A DNA stretch of 64,000 nt from Ceratotherium simum simum. Taxonomy: Eukaryota; Chordata; Mammalia; Perissodactyla; Rhinocerotidae. A program made the position numbers and the translations under genes. Positions 1 through 12,104 of the stretch are shown here, piece after piece; position 1 is the first letter of the stretch, and every line of letters begins with the position of its first letter. Location of the stretch: assembly GCF_000283155.1 (NCBI RefSeq), contig NW_004454159.1, positions 21,768,192-21,832,191 of the forward strand, in the 5' to 3' direction. The notes under the pieces are model-generated. The model was not told the origin of the DNA, made no database searches, and worked only from the letters and a program-made list of their open reading frames with translations.

Positions 1-117
1 AGGAGGAGGATTGGCAATAGATGTTAGCTCAGAGCCGGTCTTCCTCAGCAAAAAGAGGAGGATTAGCATGGATGTTAGCTCAGGGCTGATCTTCCCCAGA
101 GGAAAAAAAAAAAAAAA
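1..117 (+). repeat. ERE SINE, 3' end only (cut by window edge)
   Basis: Shows the ERE tail signature: two degenerate copies of 'ATGTTAGCTCAG ... CTTCC(T)C' separated by 'AGGAGGATT', ending in a poly(A) run at 103-117. The tRNA-like head lies outside the window. Confidence 0.9.
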
Positions 118-191
118 CACCCTAAATTATTGTACCTGTGAACAATAATGTCAGGAAAGTTCACTTGAGCTCCTCATTAAGAATAGATATT

Positions 192-401
192 GGGGCAGCC
201 CTGTGGCCTAGTGGTTAAGTTCAGCACGCTCTGCTTCGGTGGCCCAGGTTCGTGGGTTCGGATCCCAGTCAGGGACCTACACCACTCGTCAGCCATGCTG
301 TGGTGGCCACCCACATATAAAGAAAAGGAAGACTGGCACGGATGTGAGCTCAGGGCAAATCTTCCTCGGCAAAAAAAAAAAAAAAGAAGAAGAAGAAAAA
401 G
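192..401 (+). repeat. ERE SINE with perfect 12-bp target-site duplication
   Basis: tRNA-derived SINE: head 'GGGGCAGCCCTGTGGCC', A-box-like 'AGTGGTTAAG', B-box-like 'GGGTTCGGATCCC', then the ERE body (GCCATGCTGTGG, ATATAAAG) and a poly(A)/GAA-rich tail. It is flanked by the direct repeat AAGAATAGATAT at 179-190 and 402-413. The head is more diverged than in the copy at 55364. Confidence 0.92.
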
Positions 402-599
402 AAGAATAGATATGAATTTCATTTACCTCTGTCTTTGGGACTAATTTAATAATTATTCTTTTATACATTGAGAATAAAATACTACTTATCGAAAACAGAG
501 CCTTCCTTTAGTCTGATTTCCCCAATTTCTAAGTGAAGCTGATAGGCAAGTTTTGAAAGTAAATATTCAAAATTTTATTTGGAGAAGCAGATCAATAAC

Positions 600-640
600 T
601 AGTCATACCTCGTATTATTATTATCTCTACTATTATTATA
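600..640. repeat. Degenerate (ATT)n microsatellite
   Basis: Interrupted TATTATTATTAT units just left of the minus-strand ERE. Confidence 0.6.
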
Positions 641-648
641 GAAATAAC

Positions 649-957
649 TTTTTTTTTTTTGTGAGGAAGATCAGCCCTGAGCTAACATCCATGCCAATCC
701 TCCTCTTTTGGCTGAGGAAGACCAGCCCTGTGCTAACATCTATTGCCAATCCTCCTCCTTTTTTTTTTCCCTTTTTCTCCCCAAAGCCCCAGCAGATAGC
801 TGTATGTCATAGTTGCACATCCTTCTAGTTGCTGTATGTGGGACGTGGCCTCAGCATGGCCGGAGAAGCGGTGCGTCGGTGCGCGCGCCCGGGATCCGAA
901 CCTGGGCTGCCGGTAGCAGAGTGTGCGCACTTAACCACTAAGCCACAGGGCCGGCCC
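649..957 (-). repeat. ERE SINE, long form, minus strand
   Basis: Reverse-complement ERE: poly(T) start, two 'GAGCTAACAT'/'GTGCTAACAT' blocks, an internal segment (CCCCAAAGCCCCAGCAGATAG ... CCTTCTAGTTGC), then the tRNA-like head ending GGGCCGGCCCC. It is flanked by GAAATAA at 641-647 and 960-966, a likely target-site duplication. Confidence 0.9.
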
Positions 958-1260
958 CTGAAATAATTTTAAAAAGAGTTCATAGTTTTCCAAATTAAAA
1001 TATCCATTGAATAGGAAAATATTAATGTGTTATCCATTGTAGATAATACAAGAAAATCTCCCATGGATGGACTTAACCTTTGTTATTCTTACTTTTAAAT
1101 TTAATGCCAGTTTTTATTCTACTAAAACACTTTGTTAAAAGCTAAATAACTTCTCTGAACTACCCACATAAGAAACCAAATTGATATCCCTTTAGTATTT
1201 GTGTATTACTGTACATGCTTCTTCCAAACACAAATGTTACACTGTAGTTATTTGTTTAGA
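958..1260. other. No feature recognised
   Basis: AT-rich intronic DNA with no repeat, exon or RNA signature that I recognise. Confidence 0.5.
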
Positions 1261-1264
1261 TATC

Positions 1265-1362
1265 TGAATGGCCAAGCCAAATTCTTCAAAGGCAAGGATT
1301 ATGTGCTAATAATTTGCTCTGTGCCAGGCAGCTCCCGCAGTAGATGCTCAATAAACGACTAA
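1265..1362 (+). repeat. L2-like LINE 3' end fragment
   Basis: Ends with the typical L2 3' phrase 'CTGTGCCAGGCAGC ... GTAGATGCTCAATAAAC', preceded by 'AAGGCAAGGATTATG'. Short and diverged. Confidence 0.55.
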
Positions 1363-2165
1363 GCATTGGCATCCTTTCCCCAGGGGCTGACAGTATGTTA
1401 CATATTCTTATAACTACAAAATTTATTCTGTGAAAAATGCTTTTGTTATCAGTTATCATTTTAGATGACCCCAGGTCTTCTTTTTTTCCAGTAGCACAAA
1501 TAATTAAGTTGCCTATGATTCTAAAGTTTTATAATACATAAAGCAGCTTAATTTGCCGCAAAATACTACATTTTATGTGCTAAATGGAATATATCAAACA
1601 CGTGTTAAAAGAACTGCTCAAAATAAAGGGGATTGCAACCTTCACGAGGAGAATAAGTAGCAGTGGAACATGACAGAACAGCTCCTTCAGTTCAGTTCCA
1701 CCACAGAGAGGAAGCAATGGAAGTCCCTGAAACACGCAGGTGCTCAACAAATGTAAGTTCCCCTTCCCTTTCCCGCTAGCATTCACGACTATTGGGAAGT
1801 CAGGGACAAAATTAACACGGAAAAGGTTTCTATCATCTACCAGTCATTCTTCCCTGGAAAATAAATGTGTGTGCCAAAGGAAATGAGGAAGGCACAAACA
1901 AAATGAAAGCTAAATTACTTTCTTCTTGCCTTTCCTTTTCCCCACTTCCTACCTTCTATCTTTTTCTCTTGACTGTTTGGGAGTGCGGGTTCCAAAAGCC
2001 ACATTTTAAGATAAAGCTGTAATCTTTCAACGTGGTCTACATTGCAAGGATGAGTCGCCTTCCAAACTTGAAGCAGACTAGTCAGTAGAGATTCAAAGAC
2101 TAATGGATAAGAAAAGGGAAGCACCACCAACTGTTAACACGTATTTGAATTTTTAAATGTAAAAT
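1363..2165. other. No feature recognised
   Basis: Intronic DNA. The short minus-strand open frames here (about 70 codons) show no domain or signal. Confidence 0.5.
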
Positions 2166-2169
2166 AAAA

Positions 2170-2365
2170 TTTGCTCGAACTGTACAGGCGAAAATGTAGA
2201 TTCTGTGGGCATGAGGGAAATTTTGGGGGTGATAAAAATGTTCTAAAACTGGATTGTGCTGATGGCACACAACTCTATAAATTTACTAAAAATCACTGAA
2301 TTGTACATTTATAACGCGTGTATTTTATTGTATGTAGATTATATCTCAGTAAAGCTATTAAAAAA
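2170..2365 (+). repeat. Old L1 (L1M-type) 3' UTR fragment
   Basis: Matches the remembered L1M 3' end: 'GGGGGTGATAAAAATGTTCT', 'GATTGTGCTGATGGCACACA', 'TCACTGAATTGTACA', 'TTTTATTGTATGTAGATTAT', 'CTCAGTAAAGCTATTAAAAAA'. Confidence 0.75.
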
Positions 2366-5300
2366 GTGCATCTTTTCTGTCTTTTCACTCTCCAGTAGCT
2401 CACATTCAAGAGCCTAATTGTCAGTTGATTTGTCTAAATAAACACTGTATGATGCTGACCAAGTTTTTCTCAGGTCAACAAAAAAACTGTTGAATATGGC
2501 TGATACTTAGTGTCAGGTGTTGCCAAGAGAATGGAGAGGATTTTTTTTTCTAATTTAAGACTAATTAAATATGCCACTTTTTGTACACATAATTGTATGT
2601 CGCGTAGAAATAGTACTTAGCTACTAAAAACATACTAACTTGGCCCAAATTACATGTTTTAGCTGAATTAGTACAAGTCCAAAATGAGGCATTTCAAGTA
2701 GATTTCAATAACTTAACCTCTAACCATCTAAAAGAGTCGATCAATTCTAACTTTAATAACCTTGCTTTAATTTTTTCACAGTCAACACATTGGCCTGCAA
2801 ATGCAGTGCTGGTAGCTTGGTTCCGAAGCATTCCAATCTCTCTCCTACAATATCATCTGCACCTTCAGCTTGCTGATTACCCTCTGGCCTCATGGTCACT
2901 TCTGGACACTTGTTTGTTTGAGACAAGGCATGGGGATTGCCAGTATCAGAGGCCCTGCCCTGACTCTCCTCTCCCAGACTTGTCCTGCTCGCCCGCCTGC
3001 CCACCCACAGCAAGCAGGAAAGGGAAGGGCTTCTCTCTTTCCAACTTTCTTCTGAGTTTGACAAACCTGATGCCAACTAGTCTTCTTTCTCTACCTTGGA
3101 AACGAGAGCTTGTATTTCACAGAAAAAGCACCGAATAGGTATTCTCTGTATCATACTAGATAGGGTAAGGGACACAGCGTAAGTAAAATGTGGCAATAGC
3201 CAATAAGGGGACACTACCACTCAACACATGAGCATTTCCAGCAGCCTCTTTCACCTTAAACCCCTTCCTTTCTCCAAGCTTTGTCTTTTGTGTGAAAGGT
3301 TTCAGAAATTAGTTGGGTTTTCTGGTAACAGAAGAAGAGAAGAGAAAGAAATGTGAAGGGCAACCACTTTTTGTCATAGAAGCAAATAAATTAAATTCAT
3401 CTCCCCAAACCTTCATTGCCAGGGTAGGGGGAGAGGTAGGGAAGAGACAGAGCTATCATCTACTCAGGACTCATCTGGGACCAAGAGAAGTGAACTTGCC
3501 CCTCCCTCCAAAAACAAAGAAAATAGCCTAAAATAAAATGTTTCCATTACAAAGAATAACAGTTATGAGAATGCTTTTAGAACAATCATTTGTAATAACA
3601 GTTTATTTATGAAGAAAAAACACAATGAAGTAGATCTGCAAAGTTCTGCTATTATGGGCAAGCAGCTCATTATAAATTTTTGTTAAGAGTATTTTACTTA
3701 TATTTAAAATTATAAATTGCAAAAAAATTATTTAGCTAAGCTTAATATGTGTATTACTGAATAACAAATACATGTTTTATTATGTAAATATTTTTACTAT
3801 TTGTTCATATTGTTTTTGACAAGTGGTTCTCAGTATTTAATGAGTCTGGAAGGGAAAAAAAGCCACCATCAGTAGGTTAGCCTATCCTTAGTTTTTGAGA
3901 TGTAAAGTCATTGTTGGACACAGCTTCAAGGAAAATATTTATAAATTCAACATTTGTAACTACCTATTATGGAAAGACATTTCAAAACCAAATGTGATTG
4001 CTGACAAAGGATATGGGTGGACTGTTGTGTAGATGGAGATGGCACAACTGGTAAATAAGAAGTGGGCTGTCAGCACAACTTGTGTGTACATCTACATTTA
4101 AGGCCAGAAGGCTCAGCGGTGGACATTATGTGATATATCTGAAGATTACCTAATTTTACCCTAAAGGCAAGAGGAAAGATTTTATTTAGTTTTCTTTAAA
4201 AATAACATGCTTAAAATTAGTATTCTGTGATTATTATTCTATTTGTTATTCACTGGAGACATCTGCATAAGTGATGACCACAAATGTTCTTTCTTTAAAA
4301 GCACCAGCACACATCTGATTACACTAATTCAAGTTTCCATTTAAGTAGATATTCATGCTTTCCAAGTAAGATTTTTTTTTCCTTAGGATTTTAGGGAGGG
4401 TTAGTCAGTCTTTCTTGGCTTCCATCCTGGTCCCCAAACCCACACCTCTTTTCACAATGCAGTGGGCATGTAGGGTTGCAGGCTGCTCCTTAACTATGGA
4501 GGCAAATCAATAGCAGCTGAATGCCATCTGCTTCGGGCCGCAGAACAGAACCCAAGTGTAAGCCATGCATCTTCCCTTATTGAAAGGTTATTTTATGCAA
4601 GTAAACAATTCATCGTCTTCTTGCACGCTTGATGCTCATTTACCACTTTGATCAATAAAATATGCAAAACAACAAAAAAATTGAATCCTAAGAGTAGTTC
4701 TGATGCCAGCGTGATAGTTAATCAATACCCGGCCTCTGTGCACTAGGGCAAGCGATGGGGGTACTGCTATTGTAACCTGTGAAATCCAGAGTGGTCGACG
4801 TGGCTCCTTCAGAAAAGACCATTTTTAGAAGGAAGATACATTATGTTTACCCTATAGATTAAATAGGAGAACACATTCTCATTGGATTAAATCAAAACAC
4901 TAACATCAACAGGCTTGAATGTTACTGATTCAAGCCAGTACTTCTCAAAGCTTAAGAAAAAGAAATTTTGGTTTATATGCCTTATAGAATCTCAGAGACA
5001 AATATCGGGTGACATCACTGATATGGACCTCTGGACAGCAACCCTTTCGGCTCTTTCTAAGCTCTGTCTTATTAAGTCTTGGTTTTCAATGTATTCACGT
5101 TTCAGGTGAACTCAGTTTTTCTTCTAAAAACAAACTGCTGTGGGAATTTCTTGTGCACGGCGTTTCTTTTAGTCATACCACAAGCTGCCTTACTATATTA
5201 AACCTCTTGACAATTGATTCAGGCAGAACACTTTTCTCTCAACAAAGAAAACTGTATCATCTCACAGATGCTACAGCAGAAAAGTGCTCAATTCAAGACT

Positions 5301-6557
5301 GTTTCCTAGCAAAATAAAAAGCACTAAACAACCAGGATTTTTTTTTTTTTCATTTTAACTAGATCTTTCCAGCTAAATTGTGACTTTTAGCATAGCACAG
5401 GAATAAAAAAAATAAGATAAATTAGATATCATTCTAATGATAGTCTAAAAGTCTGAAAGTCTAAAAAGCAGTTTAATAGAAAGAAAAACATCGCCATGTG
5501 AAATTGCCCGAGAAGATGGCTTTTCTTTTCGCACGTTTTCAAATTTTCTATATATTATACAAGTGACAAGAATTATCTATTAAATGCTCTTTAGTTTTCC
5601 AGATAACTGTTAGGACACAGTTTAAAAACCTAACTGTTTTTCTCCTTACCCTGATCTACTGAATTTATCACACCTACACACCTCTCTGATCATTAGACAT
5701 AATTTGTGTTATCCAATAAACATATTTTGTCCTATTTTTTCATATGAATATCTAAGTGCACTGTTAAAGAGCTAAATGACATACGGGGAAAAGTAGTAAT
5801 GCTGTTTAATATGTAGAAGGAAGGAAAATGAATAAATATTTAAAGTCTTAATGGGATATCTTTAGTGTGAAGGAAAAAAAGACAATGAAAAATCCTACCA
5901 AGTTTCTATCAATACATGTTTGTAGTCATTTCACATCAAAGATGATTACAAATACTTTTCTTCACAAAGTATTTAGCTGAGACTAAAATCTCCCCAAAGT
6001 TCTCCATTATGACACAAGCTAAATTATATACCATTGATTGTGGGAAGTAATTTCCTTGTGATATTCTAAGCTTCATACCATAGAACTCTCTATTTCTAGC
6101 TATTATTTTAAAATCATCATTCTAGAACTGCACCTAATTCACCTACTCAGATTTTAAAAAACACTACATATACATTACAATTTAAATATTTAAGTCAAAT
6201 AACTGTGATGAAATTAATAACAACAGTATGACTACAAAAGTGCAGTAGCTTTGAGTCAATGACCCAACCAGCGGCAAGGGTATAATTTAAAGGCAGAAAT
6301 TTCCAGTGCATGCACCGTTAGCCACAGTGAACCTGTTACTGCTCTAAAGGGAATTGTTTGCCTCTTATTAGATTTTCTACAGCACAGCCATAAGTGATAA
6401 ATGTACTGCTGTACTCACTGTCAAGTTAATCAATGCTGCCAAAGTTTTGTTGACCTAACAGTAATCCATAAAGTGAGCAGCATTTTCTCCATCCCTATGA
6501 CATCTCAGTCCACAGAAGGGCTACGAATCCTAAAGCAGCTTCACATGAGAAAGAGTT

Positions 6558-6569
6558 GGGGGGGGGGGG
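6558..6569 (+). repeat. Homopolymer (G)12
   Basis: Twelve consecutive G, rare in an AT-rich intron and prone to length variation and sequencing error. Confidence 0.9.
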
Positions 6570-8008
6570 AGTTTGCTGCGAGAGAGGTAGCAAACCTCTT
6601 ATCTAATTGATAAGACAGACAGATTGGGTGATTTTCAAAGTTAGCAGGTACTACGGGTCCCCTATCCTGATAAAAAAGCATTTAAGATCACAAACACACA
6701 AAAAAATTCAATTTTGATGTTTAAAATCCTAATAAATGAACAACTCTCCTAATGAAAGACGATTCCTTCCACAACCCCCCTGTCACCTCAAAGCAAAACG
6801 AATAAACAAATAATAAAACACCCAAACCTTCAAGAATCTCAAAGCCAAACAGCCATTTCTAGTGCACGGTCTATGCTTGTCTACAGTTCAGCGCACTGAT
6901 CAAATCCAGTGCAGGGCTCCAGTAATAAGAATGGTAATGTGGACAAGAAAAAAGCCCCAAATTTTGCTTCACTGTAAATCAGAGCACTTGCAAGACAGGA
7001 CCATTAGAAATGAGAGAAGAAAGGAAACAACAGGAGAGGAAATGCTGCTGTGCAAACAAGCCACGGCCACGCTTTCACAAGCAATTATAGACATATGAAA
7101 TATGAATCGCAATTGATTTTTCTTCCTGGGGTCACTATGCTCCATGTTTTACGCACTCTAGGCATTTATTTGGGCAGCAAACTGACAAGTTTTGTAAAAT
7201 GACCTGAGCGGTGTAATCTTCGCTCAGTCATGGGGACTTCATTGTGGCTTCTCATCCTTGACACTTGTCCCTCCCCAAAACTTACTGGCGAGGGATTCCT
7301 TGATAAAGACATGGAACAATGCAATTACCAGCATAAGGGCTGGCAGAACCTGACCAGGGGATGCTTAGCAACCTTTTGTGTGCCAATAAAAAATAAATAG
7401 CATCAATCTGGAAGAGGGACTGTCATCCTTATACCTCTACAGCAAATGTTCTTATTTGGCTAGTGATAATACAGGAGGATCATTAAACTCATCTGATTTG
7501 TCATGCCAATAAGAAGAATAACAAAAGAAAGTTGTGGTTATGAGAATAAATAATACAGATTTCTTATACTTAAATAAGGCTTTTTAAAACTTCAACCATA
7601 AAAAGATAAGATCTTCTATTTGCCTGTTTTCCATAACTCTGACCGATTACGAGATTTTCCTGTATTTTGGTCTTTACAGAGCTCTAAATTGCAAATGTTA
7701 CTAATCATAAGATAAAGTATTGTTTAAAAAAACTTTTGTCTCTGGAGAACTTCTCATTTCTTTCTGTATCCGTCCATAGGTCTTGGACATCTTTCCGTAT
7801 CAGTATATACAGAGTTTATTCTGTTTATTTCATAAATATTTGGTTTTAATGACTGCTTTTGTGGAAAACAATATCTCACAAAGACAAATAGATCCAACAG
7901 CTGTACTTACTAAATCATAATACTAATTTTTACAGTTCTATCCTCCAATAACACAAAGACTTTTTAATGAGATTTGGCCAGGAAATTCCCTTCTTTCTTG
8001 ATGTCATA

Positions 8009-8031
8009 CAGTTGTTCTAACAGAACAACTG
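8009..8031. repeat. Perfect inverted repeat, 10-bp arms, 3-nt spacer
   Basis: CAGTTGTTCT, spacer AAC, AGAACAACTG. The arms are exactly complementary. No function is evident. Confidence 0.85.
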
Positions 8032-9384
8032 GAAAATGTTGTCTTTAGAAAAATTTGGGTCCAAGACCCACTGAAACTCTTCTTGTGAAGGATTTTTGAA
8101 CAGGCTAGAAAATTCTGTTTCCAAGTTTTAAGGGAGGGTGAGAGAATTTTAGGTTACACACATTAATTCTGGCAATGAAGTCTCATAATGACAGAAACTT
8201 CTTCACAATGTTCTCTCAGAGGCTGTGTTCTTTCAAAAGCCACTTGCTGTCCCACTTGGTGTTCCAAGGGCCTTTAGTCTGAGGGGCCAAGTTAAGTAAG
8301 GGTGCAAAGAACTCGCAGGAGTTGGAGCAGCGCCGGCCCCGGAGCTGCCATCTTCCTGCTGCTCACTATGCACTGGGCTAGCATTTTCTAGTTTTGTCTT
8401 CAATCTGTGGTTTCTTTGCAGGACTCCTCTTAAGCCACTTGTGCCTTCTGTGAGCTTTAGTTAAAAGCAGATAATATAACCTATAAAGTCACCTCATCAG
8501 GCACTGCCAACTGCAATAGGCTGTAATGAACAGACAAGCAAGGGTACCAGTCAGGCTCCTGGTGTGGACCCCAGGCTGTCTGACATTTGGACTCATGAAA
8601 GGGCGGGTGTCAGTCTGAACAGCAATATTAACAAAGCTCAATTCACTTCTTTATCAGATAAAAAATAAATATAATTGAAAGTTTCATGACTGCTTCCTGC
8701 ACCCCCGTGGGTCATCGTGCACACTCCACCTTGGAGACCTGTTGGGAGAGGGCTGCATGTGCTGTCTCCCTCAGGGACAAGATTCCTACACTGTTCTCTT
8801 CAAATCACCTCCCTTGACCAGCAGCTTCCTAAAAAAGTTCAAACTGATTTGCCTGCTGGTTGCTACCAATTTGTCTCCCGAGGAAAACAGAGGTACGTTA
8901 CAGATAGGCTTATGCAAATCATCCTATACAAAATGGTCCATATTTAGGCAGACTGACTTCAAATACCAGATGATGCTGTTGACCTAGGATGGTGGTAAGG
9001 ACTATGAAATAATAAATATAAAGCACCATGCAGAGTATCTGGCCCAGAATGAGTCCTTAAAAGATGTTTATTTTATGAAATAATGAATAAGTGAGTGAAT
9101 GGATAAAAGCTTTCATCAGAACTTCCTAGTGACAATACTCTGCATTGCTTTAAAAATTTCTGCCTTGTATGGTCCCCAACAGCATCTTAAATTAGTCATG
9201 GTTTTAGCTGAATTGGTGAGATGGTTCCTGAAAAAATATTTTCTAATTTAATTTTCACGGCTAAATAATTAAGATTAGGCATTAATCTCCATGGCTCCTT
9301 GCAGTCCAAAGAATATTCAGGGATTTGGAAAAAATGAGGACAAAATATACATGCCAAATATGGCCTGGATTTGAGGAAAAAATG

Positions 9385-9612
9385 ATAGCTACTCTTTATT
9401 GTATACCTATTCTATATCGGAAACTGGATGATGCTTCGTGTATATTAGCTCATGTAGTTCTCATTAGCAACTCTATGAGGTATATCTTTCTATCCCCCTT
9501 TACAGAAAAGATGACTAGTGCTCAGAGAGGTTAATTAACTACCCTAGCTTAGACAGCAGTGAGTGGAGCTTCAGGACTCCAAATACACTCTTCCATTCCA
9601 GCCCTCTGCTGT
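9385..9612 (-). repeat. MIR SINE, minus strand
   Basis: Contains the reverse-complement MIR pattern: 'TAGCTCATGTAGTTCTCATT', 'CTATGAGGTATAT', 'CCCCCTTTACAGAAAAG', 'GCTCAGAGAGGTTAATTAAC'. Confidence 0.75.
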
Positions 9613-9649
9613 TGCTCGTCCACCACAATCTGCCACCCACCTATAAGTC

Positions 9650-9886
9650 CAGGGGTCAACTATAGCCTGAGGGCCAAATATGGCTCGCTGCCTGCTTTTA
9701 TAAATAAAGTTTTATTGGAACACCTCTCCTTTATTTCCGTATTTCTAAGACCTCTCCTTTATTTCCGTATTGTCTAACGCAGCTTTCGCACTACAATGGC
9801 AGAGTAGCTATGATAGAGACCATATGACCCACATAGCCTAAAATATTTATAGCTGGTCTTCTACAGAAACATTTTGCCGACTCCTG
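9650..9886. repeat. Non-autonomous hAT-type DNA transposon (MER58-like)
   Basis: Terminal inverted-repeat-like ends, CAGGGGTCAAC at the left and GCCGACTCCTG at the right. The interior is typical of this MITE: 'AATATGGCTCGCTGCCTG', 'AATAAAGTTTTATTGGAACA', 'GGCAGAGTAGCTATGATAGA', 'GCCTAAAATATTTATAGCTG'. The family name is from memory. It carries a local 22-bp duplication described in the findings. Confidence 0.75.
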
Positions 9887-11125
9887 CCCAATACAGACAC
9901 TCTTGTGTTTACAACTCTATCCCTTCCTGTCAGAGAGACAAGACACATTTCTCTTTTCATTCACTTTCTCCTTTCCAAATTCAAGGGTCAATTTTGATTT
10001 AGAACATATCAAAAGTGCTTCTCACATAACTTGAGATTTCAGAAAACAAATGGTTTTTGGTACTAATAATCATAAGCAATACGATAACATCTCATCAATT
10101 TCCTTTTTCGATCGGCCACAGTTACCATGCCAAAAATTGCCCAAAATCATTAAAAATGTTGGTTTACATTATCTATTTTAAGGAATATAGAACTAATTGC
10201 TCTCAATTAATCTGCTCCACTCTTTGGTCACTTATTTATCAGATTGGGAAAGATAGATTTAATAGTGCTTGCTCGAAACAGGTTCTTTAATTGGAAACAT
10301 CACAGCATATAGCTCACTTTGTACTCCAGCAATTAAGACCAATTTGGAAAAGTGTTGTTGATTTTTTTTTTTACACCATTGTCTCCTTGATTAGATTTCC
10401 GAAGATCCACACAAAACAAAACAAATGACAATACCAGCTAGCACTATTGGTACAAATAAAAGCCCAACAGCCAGATTACTTACTATGAGAAATGTGAGCC
10501 ATCCTCATCCATTTCGTCAGTGTCTTACATTTATTTCCCCGTATCCTTGTCTCTTACGTGGGTAAGTGGCAATACCTCTTATAAAAGGCATCAGTTTGAA
10601 CCTAGCTTTACACAATTATCTTTTCTCCAAATAAGCCAAATCAACAGAAGAAATTATTTTTCTTGATTAAGCACCCACATTTCTCTTGGGAGCGAACAAA
10701 ACAAACAATTAATCTTTCCTTATTTGTTCTCAGAAGTCCCTGCCTCCTTAAACGCAGGCTATCCAGGTACCTGTGGCAGCCAGTCGGCAGCAATTAGGCC
10801 TGAGCAGAAAATGAATGGACTCCAGGCTGAGGGCCTAATCTGCTGAGAGTCTGTGCGAGAGGGCAAGGTTATACCAGGAAAATTCCCTTGTTGTCGGAAC
10901 ACTGTTCAAAATTACTACCTGACTTCAGCATAATTAACCAGGCTTGGGAATTTATATGAACTAAGTAATTGGAAAGAATTAGCAAGAGATATGTACATTA
11001 ATCTTTACCAGTTACACGGTGTTTAATGAAATTAAGGGTCTTGTGTTCATTCTTGCCTTGCTTAGTTTGCACACTTTCTACTGCACCTGTAGAACAAGGG
11101 GAATATGCCATATGAAAATGGAAAA
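9887..11125. other. No named feature; AT-rich intron
   Basis: Contains a (T)n run near 10360 and an 8-bp inverted repeat at 10793-10839. No exon or interspersed repeat is recognised. Confidence 0.45.
10793..10839. repeat. Spaced inverted repeat ATTAGGCC / GGCCTAAT
   Basis: Exact 8-bp arms at 10793-10800 and 10832-10839; pairing can be extended imperfectly (CTGAG on either side of the loop). Role unknown. Confidence 0.6.
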
Positions 11126-11129
11126 GAAA

Positions 11130-11500
11130 AAAAAAACCTCTAAGGGGAAAACTAGAAACAATCCAAAAACTCAAGAGTAGGCTCTTAGTTAAATAAATTA
11201 TAATGCATCCATAGGATAGGGTAGAATATTAGGCAGCCTTTATTAAAATTGTTTTAAAAAAGAATCTTGATCTATTGGAGATACATACTGAACTATTCAT
11301 AGACAGAAATATGGTATCTGGGAGTTTTTTAAAAAATAATATGGGATGGTGGGGTAAGTGTGGAAATACAGCTGAGATAAGATTGCCCTTGAGTTGATAA
11401 TTGCTGAAGCTAGATAATGGGTATCTGAGATTTTATTATATTATTCTGTTTACTTTTTATATGTTGAGAATTTCCATAATAAAAAAATTAAGACATTTTT
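11130..11500 (+). repeat. Old L1 (L1M-type) 3' end
   Basis: L1 3' region phrases in order: 'TTAAATAAATTATAATGCAT', 'AGAATATTAGGCAGCC', 'GAAGCTAGATAATGGGTA', 'ATTATATTATTCTGTTTAC', 'GAGAATTTCCATAATAAAAA'. Confidence 0.65.
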
Positions 11501-11576
11501 AAAAACCTTGTCTTAGAGGAATATTTAACACATGGTAAATGTTTGTGATATGTTTTTAAATTAAAAGAGTTTATAA

Positions 11577-12104
11577 CGGTATGGAGATTCCTCAAAGAAT
11601 TAAAAATAGAGATGCCCTATGATCCAGCTATCCCACTACTGGGAATCTATCCAACGAACCTGAAATCAACAATCGAAAGAGGCTTATGCACCCTTATGTT
11701 CACTGCAGCATTATTCACTATAGCCAAGAAGTGGGAGCAACCTAAGTGTCCCTCGACTGACGATTGGAGCAAGAAGATGCGATATATATATACAATGGAA
11801 TACTACTCAGCCATAAAAAAAGACAAAATCGTCCCAATTGCAACAACATGGACAGACCTGGAGGGTATTATGGTAAGTGAGGTAAGCCAGAAAGAGAAAG
11901 ACAAACACTGTATGATCTCACTCATATGTGGAATATAAACCAACACATGGACAGAGAAAACTGTATTGTGGTTAGCAGGGACAGTGGGGGTGGAGGGTGG
12001 GCACAAGGGGTGAAGGGAGACATATATATGGTGATGGACAAACAAAAATGTACAACCCAAAATTTCACAATGTTATAAACTATTAAAACATCAATTAAAA
12101 AAAA
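11577..12104 (+). mobile_element. 5'-truncated L1 insertion (ORF2 C-terminus and 3' UTR)
   Basis: The L1 begins at 'CGGTATGGAGATTCCTC' and encodes the end of the reverse-transcriptase protein in one uninterrupted frame to the natural stop near 11938. Recognisable residues are YDPAIPLLGIYP, F-T-A-A-L-F, M-E-Y-Y-S-A-I-K and the terminal H-C-M-I-S-L segment. A G-rich 3' UTR follows and then an A-run at 12097-12104. The endonuclease and main catalytic domains are missing, so it cannot move on its own. A perfect 14-bp duplication (AAAAGAGTTTATAA) lies at 11563-11576 and 12209-12222, and the target reads TT|AAAA, the L1 endonuclease consensus. The relatively intact frame suggests a lineage-specific, younger insertion than the L1M pieces nearby. 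The right duplication is 104 bp beyond the L1 A-run (see next entry). Confidence 0.9.

Larger units (their letters stand above)
2366..9380. other. Long non-repeat intronic stretch
   Basis: About 7 kb with no repeat or exon I can name. Contents are a (T)n run near 5340, a 12-G run at 6558-6569, a perfect short hairpin at 8009-8031 and AT-rich intron. A possible splice-acceptor-like tract before 2780 (plus strand) has no supporting exon. Some of this may be old repeat too diverged to recognise by eye. Confidence 0.45.

Noticed and set aside
192..401. tRNA gene (A- and B-box-like motifs)
   Set aside because: The motifs belong to a tRNA-derived ERE SINE; there is no cloverleaf with paired acceptor stem, and the element has a poly(A) tail and target-site duplication. 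The same applies to the other EREs.
2760..3060. Plus-strand exon after a TTTTTTCACAG acceptor-like site
   Set aside because: No matching donor, no recognisable protein, and the opposite strand to the resident gene.
8009..8031. Glucocorticoid response element
   Set aside because: The half-sites are everted (TGTTCT then AGAACA), not the AGAACA n3 TGTTCT arrangement that the receptor dimer binds.
11612..11938. 108-codon open frame as a host gene
   Set aside because: Its residues (YDPAIPLLGIYP, MEYYSAIKK) are the C-terminus of L1 ORF2 in a truncated insertion flanked by target-site duplications.
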